Shown here piece by piece: positions 23,568-35,100 of a stretch of 64,000 nucleotides of DNA. Origin of the DNA: Raffaelea ambrosiae (taxonomy: Eukaryota > Ascomycota > Sordariomycetes > Ophiostomatales > Ophiostomataceae); the NCBI GenBank assembly GCA_002778195.1, contig PCDI01000003.1:3307913-3371912 (forward strand), written 5' to 3'. Under the pieces are notes generated by a model. The model saw only the letters and a program-made list of their open reading frames with translations. It did no database searches and had not been told where the DNA came from. A program made the position numbers and the translations under genes. Numbering within the stretch: position 1 is the stretch's first letter; every line of letters starts with the position of its first letter.

Positions 23568-26500
23568 GCTCGCCGTGATCGGCCTCTGAAGTGAGCGGCT
23601 CCGAGTTGCAACAGGCAGATGTTGGTTAGCCCGAGCAGGCGGAGGCCAGCAAAGGCTGGCAGCATGTACCAAGTAACGGCTAGCGACAGCCAGTGACAAA
23701 CAGCGCCGTTGCCAACAAAACGAACAGCGACCACCTAACCGGGAATCTACCCCAAGCATTGGCAATCCTGTCTTTGGCACAACGAGACCCGCGTGCCAAC
23801 GCCACTAGTAGCAAATACGTGCGGGGAGCGACATACCATACCCGAACGAATTGGAGTCTGGGGAGTATTGGGGCATTACACGCACACCTACTGTCTCCTA
23901 TCTTCACACCGTCTTTTTTGCTTTTCTCTGTTCGACCTTTTCACGACATCCTGAGGAAACAGGCACGTTTCCTGATCCGACGGCGAGCCCCCGGCCTTGA
24001 CTACATCTCACGGAAGAACAAGACAAAACAAAAAGCTTGCATTTTGTTGAATTTTACAATCTCTTTCCAATTTCCTATAACATCTTACGTCCCATCTCAT
24101 ATTTTTTTTTTGCCCACTTGGTTCCTGGTCTTTTGGGGGGTTTTCTCTTTCCTATATCTAAATTGGCGGCGTGGATCTCTGTTCTGTTCTGTTTTGTATG
24201 TCGTCTCGGTTCTGAACGACACTGAACACATGTTGCGGTTTCATCTTGTTATCTCTTAGTGCTTCGGTTGTACCGAACACCTGGTTCGGTTTCTGATCCA
24301 CACGGAAAGGAAGAGGCATCTCCCCTTCTTTTCAAGTTTCCTTATTCCCATTACTACATCACCAAGGCAATTTTGTATCAATGGTTTCCAGCCGCACATT
24401 GCATGTGCCTTTTTCGGCTGTGATTTGCAAAAAAAAAAAGATTATGGGAGTGGGTGGCCTTGTTGATTTTGTGTATCTGTTTCATATTTCTGAAGTTTGG
24501 GAGGGGTTCTTTATTTTCTATATCAACGCTCTTGGTTTCCTTTAATACGAGAGAAGAGGTGAAAAACGGGGCGAGAATACACAATTGAGATACCATTTCT
24601 TATGACTTTGACGGTTTTAGACGGCTCGATTTTTTTTCATGATATTGTCTTTGTCTCTGGTGAGTGAGTTCGGGTCACTTGTCCGCCATTGTCTGTACCT
24701 ACTTGGACAAAGCGGATCTAATCATTAAGGCGAATTTAGCTGGAGCCACATGTCGGGGTGGCCGACAGGGTCACGGCAAAGCTTGGCACCTGCCGGCAGT
24801 TTCCTGGTTTGGTGCAGACAGGCGGTGGTCGGCGCGCGTGCTAGCGAACGAATGGAGCCAAATGGAGAGAATAGACGCTGAGTCAAGTTTTCAGCTAAAC
24901 TCTGAGTGCTACGATATGCAGGTCTCAGACCTTTGCCGAGCCGTCGAGTCATGCCGGTGCCGGCCCAAGCTGAACAGCTCTCTCTCCAGCATGAGTAGCT
25001 GTAGCCTACCATGTATCAAAATGAGGTTGAAGAAGCTGGACAAGAAGCCTGAACAGCGAAAGCTGGGCCAGACAATAAATATACTGATTAGTTAATGCCA
25101 TTCGTCCAAGGGAGAAGATAAAAGGCCGATCCTGTTTGACGATCTATTGCGTCTTTTACAAGCTTGTAATATGCTCGCTGGCTGTTTGTTAGACACAAGC
25201 CAGCCATGTAAAGTGGTATCAAGCCTCACGATGGTACGCACGGTGCACGCCGTTTACGAGATGAGCTGACAAGATGTGGAGAGAAGGGACGTGACAGGTT
25301 CTAGAAGCCCAGACAGAAACGGCAATGCCCCGGCATTGTGGGCACAGAGAGAGTGGTCCCTCTGGGAAAATTGCAACGAAGCACATGAGGCGAGCGCAAG
25401 AGGAAAGGCGCCATGAACGAGGAGGCACGGAGCAGCAGCAGCATTTTTTTTTTCTAGTTTTTTGATGAACGGAAGACGCCATCTGGCGGGGAAATTGGAG
25501 AATTGGCTGGCGGTCAGGCGGCGCTATAGTAACTGCTCGTAGGCCGCTATTTACGGTGGTAAGTACAGTGAGTAGCTACTATAATACTATATAGTACCAG
25601 CAGTTTGTGAGGGGCTCTTGCCCATCCAGCTAAACGCTTGGCTTCTATTTCCATTACGTTTTGGTTTGCCAATACCCGTTTGTCGAGCTTATATCATGTG
25701 CCGCCAACACCAAAACGAAAAAAAAAAAGTCTGCAGACCGCCCAGGCACAAAAGCTTGGTTCTTGGCTTACAGAGAGATCCTGCCTTTGTCTCTCCCTGT
25801 GTCCCCTGTCGCTCTGGTTCTTTTTCAAGGGCGGTGCCGGCCTGGCTGGTGTGGTCCACCAAGCCTGCACTCGTAGTATCCCCCAGTCTTTCTGTGTTTC
25901 CTCGGCTGGCCCTGCCCTCTCTCTCCCCCCCTTTTTCTTGCCATTCCTTTCCTGGCCTGTTCCGCGCACGATTGCCTAACCCGCTTGTCCCCTCTTTTAT
26001 GCGCGTGATAGCAAAAAAGAAGAACAAGAAGAAGAAGGAGGAGACAAACGCTGGGTGGGCAGAAAGTACCTTACAGGGCTTGGTTACGTATGGCGACCGC
26101 GACAGCTATGGTTTTTGGCGGGGAGGGTGGCCGTGTTAGTCGTTGGGTAAGTGGGGAGAAACAGGGGAAAGGAGGCCCGTTAGCTTTCTTGCGCTGGGGA
26201 CAAGCAGAGAAACGGCAAAGGCGTACGAGAGAGAAAGGGGGGGGGGGGGTTCCTTGTGAAAAGAAAACTTTTTTTTTTCATAGCCCTGTGACTTGCGCGG
26301 AGAGAGTGGTCCACCGCCCATAGCCACTTGTGATCGCTGTCTGTGATTGCTGTTCTATTTTAGAGACAAGACGCCTGAGCTGTTTAATATCGTCGGAACC
26401 TCCCCTCTCTTCTCCTTCCTCTCCTTGTGTAGCCTTGCTCTCTTTCTCTCCATTGATCGTTCCTTCCCCCCTCCGTCAACATACATCTACTCTCCCGCTG

Positions 26501-26846
26501 CTCCTTCCTCGTTCGTGTCTCCTTCCTCCTCGGACTTACTGCCTATATATTTATATATATACATACACGTCTAGTAGTTGTTGTCTATCTTATCCCTCAG
26601 GAGGACATTCACAATTTCTTCGACTTTGTTACGTCATCTCTCATCCTTTTTTTTTTCCCTTGTCCTCGCCGCGGTCGACTTTATCTTTTTTTTCTTGGCC
26701 CTTTCGCTCGCTTGCGCTCACTCGAGTAAAGGTCATCTCGTCTCATCAACGTCTTGTCTCTTTCTCCATTTGTCCTCGACTCGCCCCATCTCGTCTTCTC
26801 GTCACCTCGCTCGCTGCCGCTTGCTCCCGGCCTCCCCAACTACACA
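23568..26846. other. Gene-free interval between velB and the DUF3602 gene
   Basis: About 3.3 kb. The first kilobase is plausibly the velB 3' leader. Around 25570-25600 there is an AT-rich, partly palindromic stretch (TACTATAATACTATATAGTA). From about 26400 the sequence is CT-rich, leading into the DUF3602 gene. Frames such as 24664-25095 (plus, 143 codons) show no coding character I can support. Confidence 0.55.
26544..26566 (+). promoter_or_regulatory. TATA-like AT run upstream of the DUF3602 gene
   Basis: Alternating TATATATTTATATATATACA stands out in CT-rich DNA about 280 bp before the ATG at 26847. It could be a TATA element or just a microsatellite. Confidence 0.35.
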
Positions 26847-27510
26847 ATGGCCAACCACTTAGCCTCCCACGGCCGTGGCGGCGCCGGCAACATGGTCGAC
26901 GCCTCCCAGTCCTCCAAGATCCAGCCCAAAGACCTTGAAACTCCCGTCCTCAAGACCTCCGTCGTCACCACCGGCCGCGGCGGCACCGGCAACATGGCCC
27001 GCAACACTGACCCCAAGGAGACTCGCGCTCGCCAGGACGTGGAACCGTAAGTTTTTTTTTCTCTTTTTTTTTTCTTGGCCTCGCTCGCTGCGCTCACTCG
27101 ATTTTCCCTTTTCCTTTCCTCGCTCGCTGCACTCGCTCGATTTCTCTTCTTCCTTTCTCCTCTTCTTTCCTCCCTCGCTTACCATATTCAGTGTCACTCG
27201 CCGCCCATCCAATGGCGCCACCCACGTCGGCCGCGGTGGCACTGGCAACGTCTTCAAGCCAGGCTCCGCCGAGGCCGAAGCTGCTGCCGCCGCGTCTGGC
27301 TCCGCCATCTCGGACGACGCCGCCTCATCCTCCTCAGCCGACAAGAAGAAGGACCACCACCACCTGCACCTGCACCATAGCCGTAGCCGCAGCCGCAGCC
27401 ACGGTCGCGACGAGAGCAACAGCACCACCGACAACAGCAGCAGCAGCCGCGGCCAGGAGAAGGGTCTTGTAGCCAAGGGCCGGGAGTGGCTTCTGGGGAA
27501 GAAGCAGTAG
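26847..27510 (+). CDS. DUF3602 family small fungal protein
   Basis: Two exons, 26847-27046 and 27192-27510, 172 residues; the 145-nt intron starts GTAAGT and ends TTCAG. The protein carries three copies of the G-R-G-G-(A/T)-G-N motif: HGRGGAGNM near residue 9, TGRGGTGNM near 44 and VGRGGTGNV near 79, followed by an Ala/Ser-rich stretch, a His/Arg/Ser-rich region and a basic C-terminus ending W-L-L-G-K-K-Q. Repeated GRGGxGN motifs define the fungal DUF3602 family, whose biochemical role is unknown to me. I see no signal peptide or membrane segment. The start has the context ACACAATGGCC, and the upstream in-frame ATG at 26754 lies in the CT-rich leader. The intron carries a duplicated 26-bp sequence listed separately. 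Confidence 0.88.
27079..27143 (+). repeat. 39-bp spaced duplication in the DUF3602 gene intron
   Basis: Two near-identical 26-bp copies at 27079-27104 and 27118-27143 (core CCTCGCTCGCTGC, then RCTCRCTCG) lie 39 bp apart. A related single copy occurs at about 26700-26724 in the upstream region. Confidence 0.75.
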
Positions 27511-28304
27511 GATGTGCTAAGTCGTGACCGACAAAGCCAAATGGCATGGTCATTGACCAGCGGGGAGGGGGGATGGAAGTAACGATCATGGATTTCTTGT
27601 TTTTGTGTTCTGTGTTCTTTTTGTTTTGTTTTCTTCGTATATCATGGCGTGTTTTATCTACCAAAAAGCGGACAAATCCTAGCCGGATTCTGTTTTTGTT
27701 TCGAGCCGTTCTTGTATTCTGATATGTTCTGATCCGGGTTGTTTTTTTTTTTTTTTTCGTTTTCTTTTCGGTTTTTTTCCTCGGCTTCTATTCTCTTCGC
27801 AAACAGATTCCCCATGTCTCTTTTCATTTTCTTTGGACCAAGGTTGATCTTGGGACATAGTAGCATATACCTCACAAACGATCGACTTTCTAAGAATCAA
27901 CAAAATACTGCTCGATTGCCTTTGCCAGTACATGTGGAAAAAGGAGACACAGATACTCTTGCCACTCTTGCCAATGACGCAACACGACATGACGTTCAAG
28001 TCCTGGTGTTATCGGCCGACATCGCCGCGATAACGAAAAGCCTTGCGCGCTTACAGGTTCCCACATCGGGGGTGCACGCAGCAAGCATCGACCATGTCCT
28101 CCAATCGGCGGTGACTCACGGATAGAAAGGAAAGCGAGCCGGGGCAATAGGAGGGTCTGAACTCTGGGAATATATCGAGGCTCTTACTCTGTACAGAGTT
28201 TTCTTTCCACCTCGACTGATCTTCTTTCCCTTTACCGTCTTTCACTCCCTTCATTCTCCTTCATTCTCCTTCATCTCCTTCATCTCCTCCATCCCCTATC
28301 CATC
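27511..28304. other. Intergenic region between the DUF3602 and GNAT genes
   Basis: The region has T-rich 3' flanking sequence with a long T run near 27742-27757, then mixed sequence, then a CT-rich leader with repeated CTCCTTCAT units at about 28250-28300, directly before the GNAT start. No coding feature seen. Confidence 0.55.
28250..28300 (+). repeat. CTCCTTCATT tandem repeat in the GNAT gene leader
   Basis: The unit CTCCTTCATT and shortened forms occur about five times and end a few bases before the ATG at 28305, so the repeat is probably transcribed as part of the 5' leader. Confidence 0.65.
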
Positions 28305-29702
28305 ATGCATCTCGAAGAAGTCCCGGAACGGCCCACGCCAGACCATCTTCGCCTCCTCCGCGAGCATGTTCCGTATTCTCTGGCGATTCTGCGCCGGTTT
28401 CAGACCGCGGCCGGCGCCATGGACCGGCCAGGGAACGTAGGTGGCGGGACGTCGCCGCATGCTCGGATACTGTTTGCCTATGAGGGGGGGGGCGAGGGAA
28501 GGTGTGAGGAGGGGATGGGTGAGCGAAGCGAGGACAAAGAAGGCGAGAAGAAAACGAGCGAGCAAAGCGAGGACAAAAAAGGCGAGAAGAAAACGAGCGA
28601 GCAAAGCGAGGACAAAAAAGGCGAGGACAAATCTCACTTTGCCGCTGCCTATGTGGACTTTTCCAAGGCGCCCGAGACGATCGCGTGGATCTACGCCTCG
28701 GACGAGGACAGCGGGTGGTCCAGCGATGACGAGAATCGAACGGCCGAGGAACAGGCCCAGGTGGACAAGGCCGACACGGACCCGGGCACGGGCCAGATCG
28801 AGCGCGGCCCGCGCCTTGCTGCCGCCTGGTCGCCGGCGAGACGGGCCCGCTGCCGCCGGCTCGTGCTTGTCCTTCTGCGGCGCATGCGGACGCTGGCACG
28901 CGAGCAGGCCGCGAGCGTGCCGCAGGTGGCGGCGTACAGCGCCGACCGGGTCAAGGTGAACATGCACGTGGGCGTTGGCGAGGTATTGTTCCAGGGGGGG
29001 GACTCCTCCTCTCCCGTCACCAACGTCATGTGGGCGCCATACGACAGGTGGCTGTTCCGCCTGACCGACGTGCCGGTCCTGTCCCAGGCCGGGGACAAGA
29101 CCTTCCGAGGCCGCGGACCGGACGGGCCAACCATGGCCTGGGACGTGGTGCGGCCGGCCGACGTGCCCTTGATCGTGTCGCGGACACACATTCCACGGAC
29201 CGAGTACGTGACCCGGTGCAGGCGAAAGCGAAAGAGACTGGGAGCTGGAACTAATCGATCTACCCAAGGGATTCCCTCATGCTGGTCCCCAGCGCATGCT
29301 TGCGGACACCGGAGGGCCCGCTGGCGGCCTGGACCTTCCTCGGCATCGACGGCTCCCTCTGGACGCTGCACTGCGAAGAGCCCTACCGAGGCAAGGGCCT
29401 GGCCAAGGCTGTGGCCGCGCGGCTTATCCGGGAGAACAACCACACGTTCAAGAAGACGAAGCAGGAGGCAGGCGACAGTGGCAACAGCGACGACGACGAC
29501 AAAAACGACGACACGGAGTGGTGCATAGCAGACGTCGCCGCCGACAACGCGCAGAGCCAAGGCGTGTGTCGAAGTCTAGGCGGCAAGCGCGCCTGGGCGA
29601 GTGCATGGTAAGAATAGAAGAGCCGCCGAAAGAGAGATACAGTAATGAGTTGCTGACGAGCACAGGACAATCCTCAAGTATGACAGCTTTGGGGACGATT
29701 AG
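28305..29702 (+). CDS. GNAT-type N-acetyltransferase-like protein
   Basis: Three exons: 28305-29215, 29269-29607, 29666-29702; 428 residues. Intron 1 (53 nt, GTGCAG, branch GAACTAAT) joins ...TEYVTR to DSLMLVPSACL. Intron 2 (GTAAGA, branch TTGCTGACG) removes an early stop and gives the ending A-W-T-I-L-K-Y-D-S-F-G-D-D. The catalytic part is C-terminal: AAWTFLGIDGSLWTLHCEE, then the acetyl-CoA loop Y-R-G-K-G-L-A-K-A-V near residues 343-352, a charged insertion, and ADVAADNAQSQGVCRSLGG, the usual C-terminal GNAT helix and strand. This resembles FR47/GCN5-related transferases of unknown substrate in fungi. The N-terminal half carries an acidic/basic tandem repeat (residues about 72-110) absent from a minimal GNAT fold. 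The gene converges on HEM12 with 212 bp between the stops. Confidence 0.82.
28519..28636 (+). repeat. 39-bp in-frame minisatellite in the GNAT gene
   Basis: AGCGAGG cores recur at 28527, 28566 and 28605, exactly 39 bp apart, and encode KKTSEQSEDKKGE units of 13 residues. The reverse complement resembles the 39-bp duplication in the DUF3602 gene intron. Confidence 0.85.
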
Positions 29703-29914
29703 AGTGGGATACTTGGCTTGGGTACACATGAAAAAGAAGAAAGAGTGGTATATACTGCTTTTGCCCGAACATAAATACACTTTTTTTTTGATATCTCTTT
29801 TCTTTTTCCATTTTTTGAATCCAGAGTCCTTTCCTTTGAGATGTTTCTCCCCTTGCGCAATGTTGGCGAATCTCAACGTCACGACTGTCTACTGGCACTC
29901 CCACCTACAATCTC

Positions 29915-31430
29915 TCAGATCTTGGTCTGCCGGTGGATCTCTTCCATGAAGAACTTGAGGTCATCCGGGTTGACAAACGGTGTGATGCCTGTGAAAAGAG
30001 TTAGCAAGTGAAAAAAAAAAGAACACAAAAAAAAACAGAGGAGAATGACAGGCGCCCAAGGAACGCCCACAGCCACCCCCCCTCCCCAAAAACTTCTTAC
30101 CATGCCCAAGATTCACAATCCAGCCCTGCTGCCGCTCCTTCCACTGGAAGCCCTTCACCATGGTCGCCACCACCTCGCTGATGGCCTCGTGCGTGCCGTA
30201 CAGCACGCCCGGGTCCGCGTTGCCCTGGAGGACCACCTTGCGGCTCCCCCGTGTCGCCACCGCCTGGGCCGGGTCGTGCTGCCAGTCCAGCCCGACCACG
30301 TCGTACCCGCCCAGCTGCTCCGCGTCGCAGCACGCGTCCAGCGCATACCACGCGCCCTTGGGGAACACGATCATCGGCACCCGCTGCTCCGCGAGGCCCA
30401 GCTCTGCCAGCCGCTTCGGCAGCTCCCGCGCAATGTACGCCAGCGGCGGCTGCGCAAACTCCCGGAACGACGCCGGCGACAGCTCGCCCGCCCACGAGTC
30501 GAACACCTGCACCAGCTGCGCGCCCGCCTGCACCTGCCGCGCCAGGTACTCCACGCAAATCTCCGCCATCTTGTGCAGCAGCGCCTTGGTCGCCGCCGGG
30601 TACCGGAACACCCACTTCTTGCTCTGCACAAACAGCTTCGTGCCGCCGCCCTCCACCATGTAGCAGAACAGCGTCCACGGCGCGCCGCAGAAGCCGATCA
30701 GCGGCACCCGCCCGGCCAGCTTGGTGCGCGCCAGCGTGATCGCCCGGTAGACGTAGTCGAGCTCCGTCTGCGCGACGCTGACGGGCGCCGCCAGCACGCG
30801 CGCGTACTGTCCGTCGTCGGGGCTCACGAGCGGCTCGGGGAAATGCGGCCCCTTCTTGTCGACCATTTCGACGACCATGCCCATGGCCTGTGGGATGACC
30901 AGGATGTCCGAAAAGATAATCGCGGCGTCGATCAGGCCGGCGAACCGCTCAATGGGCTGCAGCGTCAGCGTGGACGCAATTTCCGGGTCGCGGCACACGG
31001 CAAAGAAGTCGCGGTCGCCCTTGGCCTTGTGGTATTCGGGGAGGTAGCGGCCGGCTGGTTGGCGGGGTGGGGGGTATCAGAGAACACGTCAGTTGGGATA
31101 TGTCCCCCGAGGAGGTTGCCACTTGCTTGGAGAGTTCCTTCAACATTCTCTTCATATCTTCTTCCCCCCTTTCTCTTTGACTCTTCTTCCCTCCCCTCGT
31201 CTCTTGTCGTGGAGCAGATCCCCCGACGCCAATGGCTCACATACCCTGGCGCATCACCCATATTGGTGGCCGCTCAACCTTTTCGCCTGCAAGATACCCC
31301 AGAAGAAGTTAGCCGTCTGAAGCTCTCTGAACTCATCATGAGCCTTCGTCTCAAGCTTCCTTCATCCCTTCTTACCCCGGGCGGCTCGAATGATCAAGTC
31401 ATTTTTCATCGGCGCAAAGTCGTGACCCAT
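29915..31430 (-). CDS. HEM12: Uroporphyrinogen decarboxylase
   Basis: Four exons on the minus strand: 31430-31376, 31286-31245, 31054-30101, 29988-29915; 374 residues, the normal length for this enzyme. Splices restore M-G-H-D-F-A-P-M-K-N-D-L-I at the start, the signature RPPIWVMRQAGRYLPEY across the second intron, and NLGHGITPFVNPDD across the third. Other family blocks seen are IIFSDILVIPQAMGM, GAPWTLFCYMVEGGG, QVFDSWAGELSP, GLDWQHDP and LQGNADP. The SDIL aspartate and the Tyr in the WTLFCY block match known active-site positions. The enzyme removes four acetate carboxyls from uroporphyrinogen III to give coproporphyrinogen III, the fifth step of heme synthesis, in the cytosol. All introns have GT/AG ends; the last has a TTGCTAACT branch point. 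The gene is divergent from the 32168-35443 gene, with 737 bp between the starts. Confidence 0.96.
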
Positions 31431-32167
31431 GATTGCCTGCTGTGCTCGCAATCGTCTCTTTCTTACACGTCAGATGGGTGCCGTCTATTGAGTCAGTCTG
31501 CGTGCGCGTGTTTGTGTGTATGTGAAGGGGAGAGAGAGAGAGAGAGAGTCTTGCAATGCGAGCCGTCAAAGTAAGCTACATGTGAAAATTGATTCTACGC
31601 AGTACAAAGCACCAAAGCTGCCCGCAAAACTACAGCTGTAACTACCCCACCACCACTCAAAAAACGGCAGTCGTGCACCTATATCGGCGGTTGCCCAACC
31701 GGGTAAGATCGCTAATCTTTCATGCTACACCATCCGAAACACACTAGCCACAGATCACAAGTGTGGCTGAAAGAGCCCACTCATGGCCTACCTTGGTAAT
31801 TCCAGGGACTCTGGTTGGCTGGCGCATGCAGAAAGAGCCCGTTTCTCAATGTCCCGCCAAAATCAGGGTTTAGCCAAAGCTACTTCGAAAAATAGAAGCG
31901 TACAAAATCGGCACACGACAACAGCATCACGTACACCGTCACAACGAAATACCCTCCTACGAAGCCATTGCACTGCATTATGAAACCAGAGCCACGATTT
32001 ATATTCTGAACGACATACCCCGACCGACACACCTGCCAATTCGACACAATGACACGACGCTGAGCCGGAACAATCAAACAAAAAAAGAAAAGGACCTCGT
32101 TCCTTTTCTTTCCCCTCCTCTCTCCTCCCCCCTCCTCGTCGACCGAGGAGGCCAATCCAACTCCTCA
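31431..32167. promoter_or_regulatory. Divergent promoter region HEM12 / 1091-residue gene
   Basis: 737 bp between two start codons facing away from each other, with no coding frame I can support. It contains a (GA)9 run at 31531-31548 about 100 bp from the HEM12 start, and a pyrimidine-rich leader (about 32100-32150) just before the 32168 start. Confidence 0.55.
31531..31548 (+). repeat. (AG)9 dinucleotide repeat
   Basis: Perfect AG run in the divergent promoter region, about 100 bp upstream of the HEM12 ATG. GA tracts of this kind often affect nucleosome placement; that role is inference here. Confidence 0.85.
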
Positions 32168-35100
32168 ATGGCGTCCCGGCAGACCCCAATATACTGTCGG
32201 GTCGTCCGGAGTGGCCTCGGCAGCTCCTCCGGTACCGTCCGTCCCCAACCCGGTGCCGCGGCAGGTGATGGCGTCTGGATCACAGATGCTCTCCTCGCCA
32301 GCGCCTTTGAGCGGTTCTGCCGCCACTCCCAGGCCGCCTTATCCCCGTATTCGTCTTCCCACTTGACACGGAACAACAATCGACACAGCCGCCGCTTTGC
32401 CAGCAATGTGCCCGGCCCCCTTGAGAACCGCCGCCGACTGGGCAAACGTCAAATGACCGAGCAGCTCAGCATGCAGATGTCCAACCACCCACTCGCTCTG
32501 CCTGCATGGGCTTTGCCAAATGCACCCGACCTGCGCCAGTGGCAGTGGACGGCACCACGAGACCTTCCGTCATCACTATCGTTCCGGCAGACGGAACAGG
32601 ATGAGGGCAGAAACGACGGCGGACTACGGAATGCGGCGCAAGAAGAAGGCACAACAACATCGTGGAATGCTACGTTGCCACTTCTCGAAGTGCCGAAATG
32701 GCTAACCAATTTCGGCAAACCGACGACAAAACAGGAGGGGGCAGATGATACTGCCGAGCCCACTATCGACGAGTCGATACTGGTCACCAGTGACAACAGC
32801 GAGAACAGCAGCGCCGCAACAGCAAAGAGGAGAAGTGCTACTTCGGAAGCGTTCTTTGCCAGCCTGCAAGCATGGGAGGAAGCAGTACCACAGAACCCAA
32901 ACCAGAGTGAGAACCAGAACCAAAACCACCATCCAGGCGCAATCGACGACAAGGACTTTGGTGTCCAGGTCCGGAAAATCTGCGACGAGTTCCAGATCCA
33001 GCTGAGGTTGGCCGCGCTTACGGCAGACGAAGCTCGGGAAGCGTTTGACACTTTGTGGACCGGACTGCAGACGCGATTTGTCCAGCATAAGCCCAGCGAG
33101 GTTGTCGCCCGCGACACACAGAATGCACCGAACACACCGACTGCACGCGACACAGAACCCCGGGACGACGACTGCGAACGCTACAGACGCCACAGACAAT
33201 ACGCCGAGACCCTTTACGCCGCCACTTTGCAGGGCATTGCTGAGTGTCGCCTTTTGCATGCCCAGGACTTCGGGGAGTCCTTTTGGCGCCGTCTGCTGCT
33301 CTGTGCCACAGAGCCGCCTTCCTACCAGGCGTTGCCCGCAACCAAGACGCTAATGGCGACCCTGATGGCGACCCCGCCGCAGTTTGTGGCCCAGATGGCC
33401 GACCTTCTGCCGGCCGTCCTGCGGACCATTTTCGTTTCTTCCGCCGATGCTTACACCGACGTTTACGCCGATGTTTACGCTGACGATGTCTGCGGCGACA
33501 ACCAGAGCGGCGACCACTCCCCTTCGCTGGCCACGCAAGTCGCAGAAGCTCTGAAAATTGTCGACCTGCAGCTGCCGCAGAACCAGGGTCTGGTGCAAGC
33601 CACCACCAGCCAGCTGCTGGGTGGTGGGCAAAATGCTGCGTGTGCCCTCTGGATGGCCACCCTGGCGCGGATGCCTCAGGTGAGACAGGAAGTTCTCTTT
33701 GGGGCGCTGCTTCAGGTGCATCAGCACCAGAAGAATGTGCTGCAAAGCCACACTGGGGGGCAAACCCAGACGATAACCCAAACACAGAGAGAGGCTGGAC
33801 GATGGCATCTCAGCAGCATGGATCTTTGCTCGCTACTGCTCACACAGTGGAAGAGCAGGGGCTACGCGACGCAAGAAGTGCTAGACTCGTTTCGAGCTGC
33901 CGGGTACGGCCGCACGGGCGGTACAGCGCATGCAGATGCTGCAGATACCGCAGTGGCCGCAGAGGCTGCAGAGGCTGCAAATCACATGGCCGTCACAAAG
34001 ACCAGGGCTGGTGTAGCCACAGAGACAGCAGAGGAAAGGGCCACGGAGGCCTGCGACAGCAATGCGGAAGCCTCTGCACTGGGGGCGGCAGTACTCGCCG
34101 TTTACTATTCGCGGTTCGGCCACCAGAGCAGCATCGGCATCTATGCCAGTCTGTGGTCATGCCTTAAGATGCTGGGCCGGGAAGCCGAACTGGTGGACTC
34201 TGTGGAGGCGCTGGTGGCCAAGCAGGTCAGGCAGACCAGGCTTGCCAGTGAGGCCAGGGAGGCCAGGGAGGCTGAGGATGCCGAGAACACCAAGGGGTCC
34301 ACGCACGCAACGTCGACACGCACTACCGCGACCGTGAGTGCTAGTACACCGGCCACCGCAGATGATGCAGACGCCGATGTGCGAGCAGGAGATGTGGGAG
34401 CGGATGCAACTGCAGGTGCGAGTACAGATGCGGTCTCTGAGGCGGCCGCTATTCCTGCTGCGACGGCAACGGCAATGTCAACGACAGCAATGACGAAACG
34501 ATTGCCAAAACGGACAGCAGCATGGTTAAAGAAGGCCTTGACGACCCAGCTGCCACCATCGACGTTTTTTGAGAACCTGGCCTACGGGACCAACGACCTG
34601 GACGCGGCACTACAACTGCATGCCATCTACATGCAGAACGTCCGCCCAAAGTACCTGCCGACGGACTCGGGCAAAGGAGGCGACCCGAATCTCTGGAGCG
34701 TCAATTCTTGGAACCGGTTTTCCGACCGGCTTCGTTTACGTCTGGATAGGGGCCTGATGACGCCAGGGCAAATTAGTTACGTCCTGGACATGGACGCGCA
34801 TACGTCGATCCAGAAGAAGAGGACAAGGCGATCAAGGCAGGCGGCGCCAAGAGCGGTTCTCCGGGAGAAGGCAGGGGCCAGGACGGTCGCACTTGTCAAT
34901 GACCTGGCCGTGCACTTTGCCCTGCAGCCCAACATTGGACAGCGACAAGCTCTGCGGGGCGTGGAACGATGCCGGGCGTACCTGAAGGCGTTTGCAGCTC
35001 CGCCTATCTCCAAGCCACGTGGCCTTAAGGCTGACGGCCACGGTGGTGAAGGCAGTGGTGGGACACAAGGCACGGGCAACAACCATGCGGGCAGCAGCAG

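Noticed and set aside
24664..25095. Plus-strand 143-codon frame downstream of velB
   Set aside because: Plausible-looking amino acid mix but no recognisable family, no clear start context and no codon bias like the neighbouring genes.
30045..31574. Plus-strand 509-codon frame over HEM12
   Set aside because: Antisense shadow of the uroporphyrinogen decarboxylase exons; the minus strand carries all family signatures.
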